The notes beneath the pieces are model-generated. The model had not been told where the DNA came from. It did no database searches and saw only the letters and a program-made list of their open reading frames with translations. From the NCBI GenBank assembly GCA_039105265.1, contig JAPFFF010000029.1, positions 1,488,001 to 1,552,000 on the forward strand: a stretch of DNA of 64,000 bases. The letters are read 5' to 3'. The first letter of the stretch is position 1. Every line of letters starts with the position of its first letter. This DNA is from Tritrichomonas musculus (Eukaryota; Parabasalia; Tritrichomonadida; Tritrichomonadidae). A program made the translations under genes and the position numbers. Positions 1 through 9,561 of this stretch are shown in pieces.

Positions 1-1805
1 AATAATCTTGGTGAATATCGAAAGAAAAACGATTTGACATATTCTGCAAAATATATTCCATTAACAGTTGAATATAAAGATGAAATCATTGATTCTGGTG
101 ATATAGAAGCTAAACAAACCGCTTATATTGAATTCTGTGAAGGTAGTAAATTGGTTGGAAAGATGCTTTCACAAGCTAATTTACCTGAAGTAATTCAAGA
201 TATTGATATCATATTCAAAACCGATGAAATCAATAAGAGCATTGATTCCGTTGATTATCCAGGTAATTATAATTGGCACATAATGTATCTCAGTAGAGAA
301 CCAGATGTCGTGATTGCTTGGGATGATATCAATGGAATTCTTTACGGTGTGCATTCAGGAATTCCTGCTATTGGTTCTGTAATCATTGACTCTGCATTTA
401 AAGTTATTCCTGAAGATAAACTATTACTTCATAAAGATTTAAATGAATATATTCTCAAAAATAGTGAGTTGCAATTGAACCCAAAGGAACAATTACCAGA
501 AGAAGTCATACAGAAAATGATGGATAATGATGATAAACCATTATCAGCTAAAGCATCAATGTTTTTAACAAATATTATGGCTAATGAAGCTCTTCAGGTG
601 TCTTTGGATTCTTGTGCCGAACGATATGTAGCTAAAAATGATGATGATTCATTAACGATTAATTCAACAGCTAAACAAGCATTAACAGTTTTATCATCTT
701 CTGATGAAGTTTCTTTTATTTTAGGAACTAAACAAATAGATACTAGTGCATTATTTTATTATTATACGATAGATAAAGTAAATGAATTAAATATATCTGT
801 TAATAATGGAGGTCAAATGTTAAAATTAATTCATGATTTAGCAAATGATAATTATAATATTGAATTAGATAAAGATACATTTATTAATACTTCATTAACG
901 ATAAACGGAAATAGTTGTTATCCATTAAAAATATTAAATAACCACTTATATAAACGAACTGATAAAATGAGTATTTTATACGGTAAATCTGAAACAGATG
1001 AAAATACTATAAGAATTGATTATCTAAATTTAGGCGGTTTATGTATTTCAAGTATTAACAATATCACATATTTTGGTTTCACTTTTGATGCTGGATTCAT
1101 GTTTAATGCTAATGAAAATTTAGAAGAAAACTTTTTTCAGCATATTGTACTAATACAGAATTAAATAAATGTAATATTAAATTCGGTTATAATGATACTT
1201 ATAATACTACGTTTAATTATAGTTCATCAAAAGTTGCTGATACAGGTGAATTGCATATATATGTTGATGGTTATAAATTTCAATCATTTAGCATGTTTGG
1301 TACTGCAAGAAATACAACAATTGATTCAAATTTACATGTTTCTGGCAAGATAACATCAAATGGTTCAAATACAATCACACATTACTCACCGATTGAATCA
1401 TCAATGAACTCTGTTAGTGATTTCGTTATTGGTTCTCCAGTGTATATGACAGGTAAGGTTTACAAACATGTTGGTGATGAATGGATACCTTCAACAGCTG
1501 ATGATACAACTGATTGTATTTGTAGTGTCAAGACTTCAGGAACATGGAAAGAATATGTCGGTATATGTGTGAGAATCGATGACAAAAATAAATGTATAAC
1601 ATTTGCAAGTCATGGTGATTATCTTGTGAAAGTCAATGATTCATCATGTTATGGTATCGGGGATGAGGTGTTTATCGATAATGAAGACAATAAGCTGAAA
1701 GTTCTTTCAGGAGAGACAGCAATAACATCAAAAATAAAACGCATGACTGTTGGAATCATTACAAGTATCATTGATGAAAGAACATTAGCTGTATTCAAAG
1801 AGTAA
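1..1805 (+). pseudogene. Maverick structural (fibre-like) gene, partial and frameshifted
   Basis: The reading frame is open from the window edge and stops at 1162-1164. The -1 frame is open across the same point and runs on to a stop at 1803-1805. The frames join at a run of six T at 1132-1137, so one gene appears split by a frameshift; its 5' end lies outside the window. The first part (over 380 residues) is acidic, Asn/Ser-rich and likely beta-rich. The last 130 residues or so match the product of 11421-11870, sharing ADDTTDCICS and HGDYL. No catalytic motif is visible. Position and composition suggest a virion-like structural or fibre protein; that function is inferred. The shift could be decay, a sequencing error or programmed slippage. 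Confidence 0.6.
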
Positions 1806-1840
1806 ACCAATTGATTGATTTTCATTTTATTTTTGTTCAT

Positions 1841-2593
1841 TTATGATTGAAATTGATTGAAGTATTCATCAATGAGTGTGTGTAATTGTTCAAGATGTCT
1901 TGTTTGAATTCTTATTGTACACATATTAATATCGTAATCATCAGCACCAAATGTACGTTTGACAATATTTTTGATATCTTTGTTCGGACTCATCGCTATT
2001 GGTAAATTATCTTTGAAATACCATCTTTCTTCTTCATTACGGTAATGATTGATGATTTGTCGAAAGTTAGATTTATGACGACGGACTAAATGAAGAATAA
2101 CATTTTCATTATCGTTTGGTATTGTTTCTTTCCAAATCAAATATTTATAATCATGTTCCCTATTGACTGGAACCATTCGAGGTCGTTGTTCATTGATTGT
2201 TTCAGTTAATTGTTGTCTTTCACGTTCAAAATGAGAATCAAGAAGCTTCATGATATTCCAAGCATATTTTGGTGATGCCCACATGGCAACATGATTGACA
2301 AGCAATCGGTGAACATAACCTCGTAATTGAACTGGCAATTCATCACGTTTTTCATATAATTTTTCTAGGCTCGGAATTCCGAGGGTAGCATTTTCAAGGA
2401 ATTCTTTGGTTGATTTGTTTTCGAACCAATGAAAAGCATTCTTTGTTGATTTACAAGCTGTTATGATTGATTGCATTTGATACATATCATCTTGTTTTGA
2501 ATGAATGATTCTTAAATGTTGATTGTATTGAAGATATTCATAATCATTGTTGATGGCTTGAACTGTTGCTGTTTGGTTGTTAGTTGCTGACAT
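1841..2593 (-). CDS. KilA-N domain protein of Maverick A
   Basis: This 250-residue protein has a KilA-N domain over about residues 24-120. The diagnostic C-terminal half reads RGYVHRLLVNHVAMWASP, preceded by FHWFENKSTKEF. KilA-N is a DNA-binding module of large DNA viruses and phages and is common in trichomonad Mavericks. Residues 150-250 form a second region of unknown fold with basic and aromatic residues. The gene lies downstream of the PolB gene on the same strand, separated by about 210 bp rich in palindromes. It converges on the structural gene ending at 1805. The exact role, regulation or replication, is unknown. Confidence 0.75.
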   Translation of the reverse strand: MSATNNQTATVQAINNDYEYLQYNQHLRIIHSKQDDMYQMQSIITACKSTKNAFHWFENKSTKEFLENATLGIPSLEKLYEKRDELPVQLRGYVHRLLVNHVAMWASPKYAWNIMKLLDSHFERERQQLTETINEQRPRMVPVNREHDYKYLIWKETIPNDNENVILHLVRRHKSNFRQIINHYRNEEERWYFKDNLPIAMSPNKDIKNIVKRTFGADDYDINMCTIRIQTRHLEQLHTLIDEYFNQFQS

Positions 2594-2658
2594 TGTAGCC
2601 TTTTGATTAGCTGATAAAAAATTGATTTAAAAAATAAAACAATTTTGCAAAGCAAAAG

Positions 2659-2767
2659 GGGACAAGGTCCCTTCAAAAATAAATTGATTTTCAAATGACT
2701 TCTGGTTAGTCGGAATTCCGACCGACCCACTTTCATTAATGATTTTTTGACTGGTAGAATTCTACCA
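2659..2767. repeat. Cluster of perfect palindromes between PolB and KilA-N genes
   Basis: Three hairpin-capable sequences lie in a row: GGGAC-AAG-GTCCC at 2659-2671, GTCGGAATTCCGAC at 2709-2722, and TGGTAGAATTCTACCA at 2752-2767. A fourth GAATTC-centred palindrome, CTCGGAATTCCGAG, lies at 2370-2383 inside the KilA-N gene. They could end PolB transcription or bind a dimeric protein; both are inference. Confidence 0.6.
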
Positions 2768-2806
2768 CTCACATTTTGGTCTGACAATTTTCTGCCATAC
2801 CTGCAT

Positions 2807-5800
2807 TTAATGATTCTCAATGAAATAATCCTTTGCAGTGAAACCATTGACATAAGGACAACAGCAATGATTCGATAATACCAACATTTTTGAATGTGAT
2901 GCTGTTAAAGCATTTTTGATAACAGTTATTTTACTCATTTTATTGTTATTTAATTGAAGGTTTATGTTCTTGCCTTTCATTATTGATTGCTTATCAATGA
3001 CATTTTTGTAATCACTTGATTTGATGTTGTTCTTCTTCAATGATATACCTTTGAGCTTTAATGAAATTGTTTTGTCATCACTCCAAATCGTATAACACTT
3101 AGCGCACAAAGCAATTTGATTTGCTCCAAACTTTTCTACACAGCATCCGAGTATCTTTTTCTCATCATATACATCATTGATTGCAGGATTTGGCATGAAG
3201 CTATAAATGTGTTTGTCATAAAATGTTTTGTCTTTGATGACGTAATCAAACAACTGGTCAATCGGTTTATTCATATCACCAGCGATTGACATGTAAAGAC
3301 TATCTGTATCGACCGAGTTGAAATGAATTTTATTCATGTCAATGCATTTGTATAGAAAGTCATAAAGGAAAGTCAAATACCAGTATTTCGCATTGTCTAA
3401 TGTCCAAAATGATTCCTGAAGACATGTATTACATTTGAATGAATGAGGTTGTGATTGTATCAAATAACAATCATTTGACAATTTACATCCATTGCGATAA
3501 GTATCGGATGCAATCAATTGAAAGGCTTTGTTTTTATCAACAATTCTGATTTTGTTGAAGTTCTCTGAATTCATACCGTCATATCCGTAAGATCCGTTCA
3601 TGCTAATCTTGTAAAACTTTTCATTTCCGTGTGCCTTTCCTGACAATATATCTTGACGCTTCTTCATAAACTCACAAACAAATTGATTGAATCCGTCATG
3701 AGCTTCATATAAACTTAAGCTCTTAATGTCATCAACAATAAGTCCGTGGTCAATCAAAAACCATAAAAGGTAATTCGAGAACGTCATAAATGTACCGCAT
3801 GTATCAAGCAACATTGTCAGCTTTCTTGTTTCTTTATCTGCTGAATTCAGTTTATTGTCTTTCATGTATTTGTACATATAACTTCCGATTGTTTGTTCAT
3901 CATTCATTATATTGATATTTCTAAACACAGGAGGGAAATTAATCAAATCATTGATTTTATTCTTCGGGCATCTCAATTTGACTTCAGCTTTGAATATAAA
4001 CTCAGGGTTTGCATCAAATCGTTTCTTTGATTGAATGATATTCATTGCAGCACTGAGAACCTTTTCATTCTTGTTTCCATCTTCATCATAAACATCAAAG
4101 CGTTTTATAAATGAACCAGGCATGTACATGATTCCTCCGTGATAAGGATTAAATGAATGTTTTACTGAACTGAATGATGAAGGATATAATGAATTGAAAT
4201 CAATACCAGCTACGTGTGAGACTATGTTTGAAGTGTCATAGCTAATGATTCTGTCATTAACGGCATCATATTTGAGTTTATTGATTAATGTTTGACCTCT
4301 GATGTTCACTCGATGAAGTACATTTGATAACCCTCCCGTTATATTCTCTCTCAAGTTGTAGTATTCTTTTTCATCAGTTATGAGTGTTGGCAGATGATGG
4401 AGCTTGCAGAATTTCTTCAATTGTATTTTGGTTCTTGTTATCTTTTCGTCATCACGTTGTCTCAAACGATTACATTCAGCACAAGCCAACAAACAGTTAT
4501 CAATCTGATGTCCTTTGTTGTTATCTATTCGGTCAAGTGTTGGTTTGTTGTTGTAAGTAAAGTGTTCACCACACAAATGACATTTACCTGTTTCATTTGA
4601 TTCATACAATTTCATAAATGCATCAAAATCCTTTTCACCAACACATTTTGATATATCACGTTGATTTTGGTTCATCTTGTTGTGTTTCTCATCTTGCTTT
4701 CTATAGTTATCACATTTATTTAACCACCATTTCATTGTTGGTTTGAATGTGTTTGATTTATTGATGATTTCATAGTCGTTCTTCGGATTGAAATCTTTGT
4801 AAGCAAGAGCATTTTTGATACATGATGCGTTCTTTGACAATGAAAGATTGCTAATTAAATCAACTTTATATTCAGCATTCATTTGAATAAGGTTGTCAAT
4901 CGGTTTAATCATCATTTCAACATCATTATCATTGTATGATAACAAATAATCCCAACGTGTTGCAAACCTCTTTGAATCAATCAAATACTCTTCATAATCA
5001 GCTTTTGTTAATGGGTTCTTTTGATTGAGATAACTGTAGAAGTCTTCATATTTGAATGGTTCACTCTTTGATAACACTTCATTATAATTATCACTGTTGA
5101 TTGCTTCATAAGGAAATACACCTTTCGAACTGTTTGTGATACCACCAAAATCAATTCCAAACTGTTTGAGTGTTCCTCCAGCAACAAATGCTTGTGCGTC
5201 AATGAATCGTAATCGAATGGGATACTTTGATGATTTCAATATGAATTGTTTCAATGATGTAGCAGTTCCAATCATTCCGCTATCGATAGACCAATGATTT
5301 TTAATCAATTGCTCTTTGAATAGATTTGAATCAAATCGTGATGAATTAAAACCGAACACTGTTATTGTTTTCAATGATGCATCTATTTTATTGAGTTCTT
5401 CTTCCGATTTACCTTTAATAAAGCTCTTCAAATGATTCAACTTATCAACATACACATCACAGCCAACAACAAATAACCATTCAATCCAATTAGCTATGAA
5501 GTCATTTGTTCTTATATCAAAGTTATTTGTTATCAATCCTTTATCAAGCTTCACACATGATGAAACACTCAAAGGAATCAATCGAGAATTAATAACTGAT
5601 TTATCGCTGACTTTCTTTTCAATCTTTTGCTCCATTGTTTCAAAATCATAAGTGATATAATGCTTTGTTGGCTTCCATTCAAGTTCATATGAAAGACAAT
5701 ACAAATAAACAGGATTGTTTAAAATGTGTGGACAATATGGTAAAGCTTCTCGTGAAGGTATGAAATCCTTTTTGAATTTACCTCCTAGCTTCTCACATTT

Positions 5801-7372
5801 ATCTACATGTCTGTTGAATCTATCCATATGTTCATGTCCTTTATGAATGTATGAACCACATTGAGGACATATATGAATATTTGTTAATGCTTCAGCATTG
5901 ATGATGTACATTATGTGAATTATCTTATCCTTTGAATACAAGAGAGCTGAAAACGTTTTGTTTGATTCGTCTGTGTTATGCCATTGGTCTTGAATATCAC
6001 AAATATGTTTCTCTTTGTCATATTCATAAATGTTGACATTGATGTTATGATTCTTCGCTGATTCTTTCATTTCTTCAATCGTGATACCTTTGAACGAGTT
6101 GATTAATTGATTTGCTTCTTTTGTAGGTTTAGTTGAATAAGTTATTCCATGGTCTTCACATAATATTTTCTTTGCTGCTTTGGTTCTGTTAGCTGTATTA
6201 TATTTTGTTTTCTTTTCATCTTTGTTTTGATTTGTTAGTTCAGGAAACAAACAGCAAGCAAGGAAACGATACCAACACAAACAATCATCAACATTATCAA
6301 TAATAATATATTTATTTTTGCCAAAGAATTCTGAAACTTCATCAATCTTTCCTGTTATCTTAACGACTCGTGAGATTGTAAACGATACTGACCAAACGAT
6401 ACACAATTTGATGTTTGAAGTAGTGGTTTCATATTCATGAATCTTTGATTCAATATACAGTTTAACTTTGTCAATATCTTTACTCTCTCTAACGATTATC
6501 GGAATTGATGCTTTATAGTTCTTCCATTTGATATCACTTGCCTCATATGTATATCTTTCGTTTTCATTCTTTGGTGGTATTTCAAATATACCAGTCAATT
6601 GAAAATATATTTTGAACGGTTTCACTTCTTGTTTAAATACTGTTTCAGTCAAATATTCATTGATGTCTTCAATTGATGAAACTCCGTTTTTGTAATATAT
6701 TTTGATTGGTTCTTTACTGTCTTCATCTAATCGTTCAACCTTTTCACTATCATTTGGGAACTGGTCAATAAAATGACTGCATGCTTCAACTGCTTCATCA
6801 AAGTTCTCAGGTTCATTGATTATGAAATATGAATCATGTTTTGAATGAACACCTTTATAGCCAAACTTTTTGAGGTATTCAATTAATTCAGCATTTTCAT
6901 TGTTGAATCGAATGTCTTCATATCGTTGAGGTTGTTTGTTTGTCTTTGGTGGTAATGGTCTCAATAATATATTTTCAGATTTAATTAATTGAAGGGCTTT
7001 GTTGAGTGCATCATGAGCTATTTTAATATTGTCCTCGATTTGTTTTTGTTTTAGTTTTTGTTCATCATCTTGTTCTTCTTCTTCTTCTTCAAATTGTTCC
7101 TCTTCCTCCTCTTCTTCTTGTTCTTCTGCTTCTTTCTTCATTCTATTGACGAAAGCTAATATTGTTGTATCATTGATTCCATTGCCTTCATGTTCTCTAA
7201 AACCGAATGAAGTTAGATAGTTTTCTAAGATTGACTTGAAATGTTTAACATCATAGTCAGAAGGTTTAGATGTTGATAAGCGAGGTTTTAATTGAAGTTC
7301 ATTATTGATATACCTGATTTGTTCAATAACAAATGATTTGGTATCTTTTTGATAGTAATAACGAGAACTCAT
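2807..7372 (-). CDS. Maverick A family-B DNA polymerase with internal HNH nuclease domain
   Basis: This is a 1,521-residue protein-primed-type DNA polymerase expected to replicate the element. An acidic Glu-rich stretch lies near residues 80-105, and a Cys/His pair motif (CPQCG ... HVDKC) at 502-526. Exonuclease motifs are YDFET at 575-579, FGFNSSRFD at 673-681 and YNDND at 813-817. Polymerase motifs are DFNSLYPS at 1058-1065, NGSYGYDG at 1259-1266 and DTDSLY at 1355-1360, all intact. Between exonuclease and palm there is a zinc-ribbon HNH cassette: CHLC at 931-934, LDRID at 946-950, H955, N959 and CAEC at 964-967. Residues 355-490 may be a degenerate OTU-like domain; this is uncertain. The ATG at 7370-7372 follows TCATA, an Inr-like site. 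Confidence 0.9.
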   Translation of the reverse strand: MSSRYYYQKDTKSFVIEQIRYINNELQLKPRLSTSKPSDYDVKHFKSILENYLTSFGFREHEGNGINDTTILAFVNRMKKEAEEQEEEEEEEQFEEEEEEQDDEQKLKQKQIEDNIKIAHDALNKALQLIKSENILLRPLPPKTNKQPQRYEDIRFNNENAELIEYLKKFGYKGVHSKHDSYFIINEPENFDEAVEACSHFIDQFPNDSEKVERLDEDSKEPIKIYYKNGVSSIEDINEYLTETVFKQEVKPFKIYFQLTGIFEIPPKNENERYTYEASDIKWKNYKASIPIIVRESKDIDKVKLYIESKIHEYETTTSNIKLCIVWSVSFTISRVVKITGKIDEVSEFFGKNKYIIIDNVDDCLCWYRFLACCLFPELTNQNKDEKKTKYNTANRTKAAKKILCEDHGITYSTKPTKEANQLINSFKGITIEEMKESAKNHNINVNIYEYDKEKHICDIQDQWHNTDESNKTFSALLYSKDKIIHIMYIINAEALTNIHICPQCGSYIHKGHEHMDRFNRHVDKCEKLGGKFKKDFIPSREALPYCPHILNNPVYLYCLSYELEWKPTKHYITYDFETMEQKIEKKVSDKSVINSRLIPLSVSSCVKLDKGLITNNFDIRTNDFIANWIEWLFVVGCDVYVDKLNHLKSFIKGKSEEELNKIDASLKTITVFGFNSSRFDSNLFKEQLIKNHWSIDSGMIGTATSLKQFILKSSKYPIRLRFIDAQAFVAGGTLKQFGIDFGGITNSSKGVFPYEAINSDNYNEVLSKSEPFKYEDFYSYLNQKNPLTKADYEEYLIDSKRFATRWDYLLSYNDNDVEMMIKPIDNLIQMNAEYKVDLISNLSLSKNASCIKNALAYKDFNPKNDYEIINKSNTFKPTMKWWLNKCDNYRKQDEKHNKMNQNQRDISKCVGEKDFDAFMKLYESNETGKCHLCGEHFTYNNKPTLDRIDNNKGHQIDNCLLACAECNRLRQRDDEKITRTKIQLKKFCKLHHLPTLITDEKEYYNLRENITGGLSNVLHRVNIRGQTLINKLKYDAVNDRIISYDTSNIVSHVAGIDFNSLYPSSFSSVKHSFNPYHGGIMYMPGSFIKRFDVYDEDGNKNEKVLSAAMNIIQSKKRFDANPEFIFKAEVKLRCPKNKINDLINFPPVFRNINIMNDEQTIGSYMYKYMKDNKLNSADKETRKLTMLLDTCGTFMTFSNYLLWFLIDHGLIVDDIKSLSLYEAHDGFNQFVCEFMKKRQDILSGKAHGNEKFYKISMNGSYGYDGMNSENFNKIRIVDKNKAFQLIASDTYRNGCKLSNDCYLIQSQPHSFKCNTCLQESFWTLDNAKYWYLTFLYDFLYKCIDMNKIHFNSVDTDSLYMSIAGDMNKPIDQLFDYVIKDKTFYDKHIYSFMPNPAINDVYDEKKILGCCVEKFGANQIALCAKCYTIWSDDKTISLKLKGISLKKNNIKSSDYKNVIDKQSIMKGKNINLQLNNNKMSKITVIKNALTASHSKMLVLSNHCCCPYVNGFTAKDYFIENH

Positions 7373-7456
7373 TTATGATATAATTAAAAAATCAAATTAT
7401 TTGAATTTTGAAAAAATGTTAAATCAAAAAATAAAAAATATTTCGAGTTTTTTATT

Positions 7457-7461
7457 TCATT
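7457..7461 (+). promoter_or_regulatory. Inr-like motif TCATT
   Basis: TCATT fits the trichomonad initiator consensus TCAYW and lies just upstream of the ATG at 7465, after a TTTTTTATT stretch. Confidence 0.5.
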
Positions 7462-7464
7462 GAA

Positions 7465-7815
7465 ATGTCTGAGTTAAGAGAAATAATAAAACATATTGAA
7501 GAAATACATAAATTACTTTTGATATTAGAATCAAAACAAGAAGTAAGTGAAGAAGAAGAAACAAATGAAGAAACAAATGCAGAAGCAAACCATAAAAGAA
7601 CGCGTTCAATATTCAATTCATCAAAGTTCTTGAACAAGGATGAACGTGAAAAAGTTTTAGAATTTTTGGATGATAAAGTAATGAATGATATAAATAAGTT
7701 GCCAGGACATAAAAGGTGTTCATATACACAAAACTTATTGAAAGACAAATTGAAGTTAAATGTATCATCATATATGATTAATAGATTGTTGGCATTTAAG
7801 AACAACAAAGAATAA
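7465..7815 (+). CDS. Small Maverick A protein of unknown function
   Basis: This 116-residue protein is not recognised. Residues 1-25 form a likely amphipathic helix. Residues 27-45 are Glu-rich. Residues 46-116 are basic and helical, with HKRTRS near 48-53. The ATG is chosen because an Inr-like TCATT lies a few bases upstream and the gene diverges from PolB with about 90 bp between them. The acidic-then-basic layout suggests a DNA- or protein-binding accessory, but no family can be named. Confidence 0.6.
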   Translation: MSELREIIKHIEEIHKLLLILESKQEVSEEEETNEETNAEANHKRTRSIFNSSKFLNKDEREKVLEFLDDKVMNDINKLPGHKRCSYTQNLLKDKLKLNVSSYMINRLLAFKNNKE

Positions 7816-7853
7816 AAATATCATTTAATTAATTTGTTTATTTTTGGTTTAAA

Positions 7854-8099
7854 ATGAATAGTGCAATTAAAGGTTTGAGTTGTGATACATCATCTTTACA
7901 CGCTCAGTTTCGAATAGTTAAAGACAAGATATTCAATGAATGTATGAATTCTGAAGATGATACATTAAACGGAAAGTTTGATAAGATGATTCACATATTG
8001 TCGATATATAAACAACTATTTAATGATATTGAATCAATCAAAATACAATTAAGAGCTATTGATGAACGTATCAAATCAGCTGAACAGTTGACTTTGTAA
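7854..8099 (+). CDS. Small helical Maverick A protein of unknown function
   Basis: This 81-residue product is predicted to be almost wholly helical, with a heptad-like pattern in residues 38-80 suggesting a coiled coil. It follows the 116-aa gene by 38 bp on the same strand and is preceded by TTTATTTTTGG, like its neighbours. No motif identifies a function. The packed layout between other element genes supports it being real despite its size. Confidence 0.5.
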   Translation: MNSAIKGLSCDTSSLHAQFRIVKDKIFNECMNSEDDTLNGKFDKMIHILSIYKQLFNDIESIKIQLRAIDERIKSAEQLTL

Positions 8100-8159
8100 T
8101 TGAATCATTGAATAACTCATCATTAATGTTGTTTTATTTTTGATTTTAATTTTTTATTT

Positions 8160-8164
8160 TCATT
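8160..8164 (+). promoter_or_regulatory. Inr-like motif TCATT
   Basis: TCATT lies four bases before the ATG at 8168, preceded by a long T-rich run. It is the same arrangement as upstream of 7465. Confidence 0.5.
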
Positions 8165-8167
8165 AAA

Positions 8168-8770
8168 ATGAGTCAACCAGTTGAACAAGCTAACAATGAA
8201 AACACTAATGATGAAGCTGAATTTGAACCGTTAAAAGGATTTGAAAATGATTATGAAATTCAAACAACTTATCCATATAACATAAGGAAGAAGAAAACAG
8301 GAAGGATATTGAAAGAAAGTGATAGAGGACATGGTTATATTCAAGTTCATTTGAATTTAATATCATATAACAAACATATACTAATTGCAAAACAATTTAT
8401 ACCAAATCCTGATAATCTACCAGAAGTAGACCACATTAATCATGATAGAAGTGATTATCATTTATCCAATCTTCGTTGGTGCACTCATATTACAAACATG
8501 AGAAATCTTTCTATTCATAAGAATATTCCAATTGAATATGTTGATTCAATATCAGATGATGCAACAGTTATTGATGAATACAATAATCATGAATTCACTG
8601 ATTATTATTTTGATGACGATAACTTTTATTATTATAATGGTGTGAAATATAAAAAGCTTAGAGTTAATGAAAATAAATATGGTAGTAAATTTGTTGTAAT
8701 GGTATCAAATGAACACAAATTTGTTCGAATTTATATATCAATATTTAAACGTTCATATGGTTTGATGTAG
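8168..8770 (+). CDS. Stand-alone HNH endonuclease (homing type)
   Basis: This 200-residue protein has an HNH nuclease core at about residues 85-112: VDHINHDRSDYHLSNLRWCT, then N110. It fits the H-N-H_3 homing nuclease pattern, with D88-H89 and N101 as likely metal and catalytic residues. Residues 20-50 resemble a NUMOD4-like DNA-binding segment. The tail (about 125-200) is acidic and Tyr-rich, then basic. Such nucleases cut DNA and can spread themselves or neighbouring DNA. It is distinct in sequence from the HNH cassette inside the PolB at 2807-7372, which has paired CxxC motifs. Confidence 0.8.
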   Translation: MSQPVEQANNENTNDEAEFEPLKGFENDYEIQTTYPYNIRKKKTGRILKESDRGHGYIQVHLNLISYNKHILIAKQFIPNPDNLPEVDHINHDRSDYHLSNLRWCTHITNMRNLSIHKNIPIEYVDSISDDATVIDEYNNHEFTDYYFDDDNFYYYNGVKYKKLRVNENKYGSKFVVMVSNEHKFVRIYISIFKRSYGLM

Positions 8771-8825
8771 TTAATGAATCATTAATGTATTGGTTTTATT
8801 TTTACCTAAAACGAATAACTTTAAT

Positions 8826-9395
8826 ATGAATAAAGCTCGTATATTAAGTAGTGAGAACGATGCATCAGTTAAGCAGGAACAATCAACCAGTATTAATATA
8901 AACATCAAACCAAAGCAACCACAACCAGTTGAATATCCATCAGTTCAACCATTACCACAATCATCTCAAGCCACAAATTTTACTATACCTCAGATGAGTG
9001 GAGTATATCAATCACAGCATCCAACAAACAACGTTTCCCTAGAAAGAGGTATCAGTGATATTGGAGCTGATATAACAGAACTTGAAATCAAAAACAAATT
9101 CCTTGAGATATTGTTATCAATCTATGAAACAAATCCGATAAAAGTCAATGATTTATTGATTTGTCATTCAAATACATTAATGGAACTCATCAAATTACTA
9201 ACACAAGCTGATAAAGTTGAATTGATTGTCAATGATGATTGTTCGTGCAATGGTTGTGTTTCTCGTTCCAAATATCTTTTAATTGATAGGATATTGGTGT
9301 ACAAAAATAATGAATCAAATGACTTGAAATACAAATATAATAGCATTTATACCGAACTCATTAGACACAACATTTCATTAAAAACATGTATTTAA
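8826..9395 (+). CDS. Conserved Maverick protein with CxxC motif, copy A
   Basis: This 189-residue protein from the ATG at 8826 is not a named family, but it is clearly homologous to the product of 11867-12373. Shared segments include ARILSSE near the start, KNKFLE, a KLLT.ADKVEL stretch, a Cys pair (CSCNGC) and the C-terminal SLK.C. Residues 10-75 are a low-complexity Pro/Gln/Ser linker. The conserved C-terminal half is likely a compact domain. Being kept in both Mavericks argues that it is an essential, perhaps virion or replication, component; that is inference. Confidence 0.7.
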   Translation: MNKARILSSENDASVKQEQSTSININIKPKQPQPVEYPSVQPLPQSSQATNFTIPQMSGVYQSQHPTNNVSLERGISDIGADITELEIKNKFLEILLSIYETNPIKVNDLLICHSNTLMELIKLLTQADKVELIVNDDCSCNGCVSRSKYLLIDRILVYKNNESNDLKYKYNSIYTELIRHNISLKTCI

Positions 9396-9405
9396 AAACT
9401 AATAA

Positions 9406-9537
9406 ATGATATATGAAATATTAGTTGTTTCATTATTGACAGGTTTATTTTTAGTGAAGATTGTTGAAGTATCTTTAATGATGCCTGACAAAGAACCAGA
9501 ACTCAGTGAAGAGATAAGAACAAAAATGTATTCATGA
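9406..9537 (+). CDS. 43-residue single-pass membrane peptide
   Basis: This short ORF runs from ATG 9406-9408 to TGA 9535-9537. Residues 2-25 are hydrophobic and contain one plausible membrane span (VVSLLTGLFLVKIV), followed by a charged tail with PDKEPELSEE. It fits exactly between the CxxC protein and the packaging ATPase on the same strand, and the interval holds no better candidate. Small membrane proteins are common beside packaging ATPases in Polinton-like elements and related viruses. The function here is inferred only from size and position. Confidence 0.5.
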   Translation: MIYEILVVSLLTGLFLVKIVEVSLMMPDKEPELSEEIRTKMYS

Positions 9538-9561
9538 AGAGCTTTAACGAAAACTAAAGAA

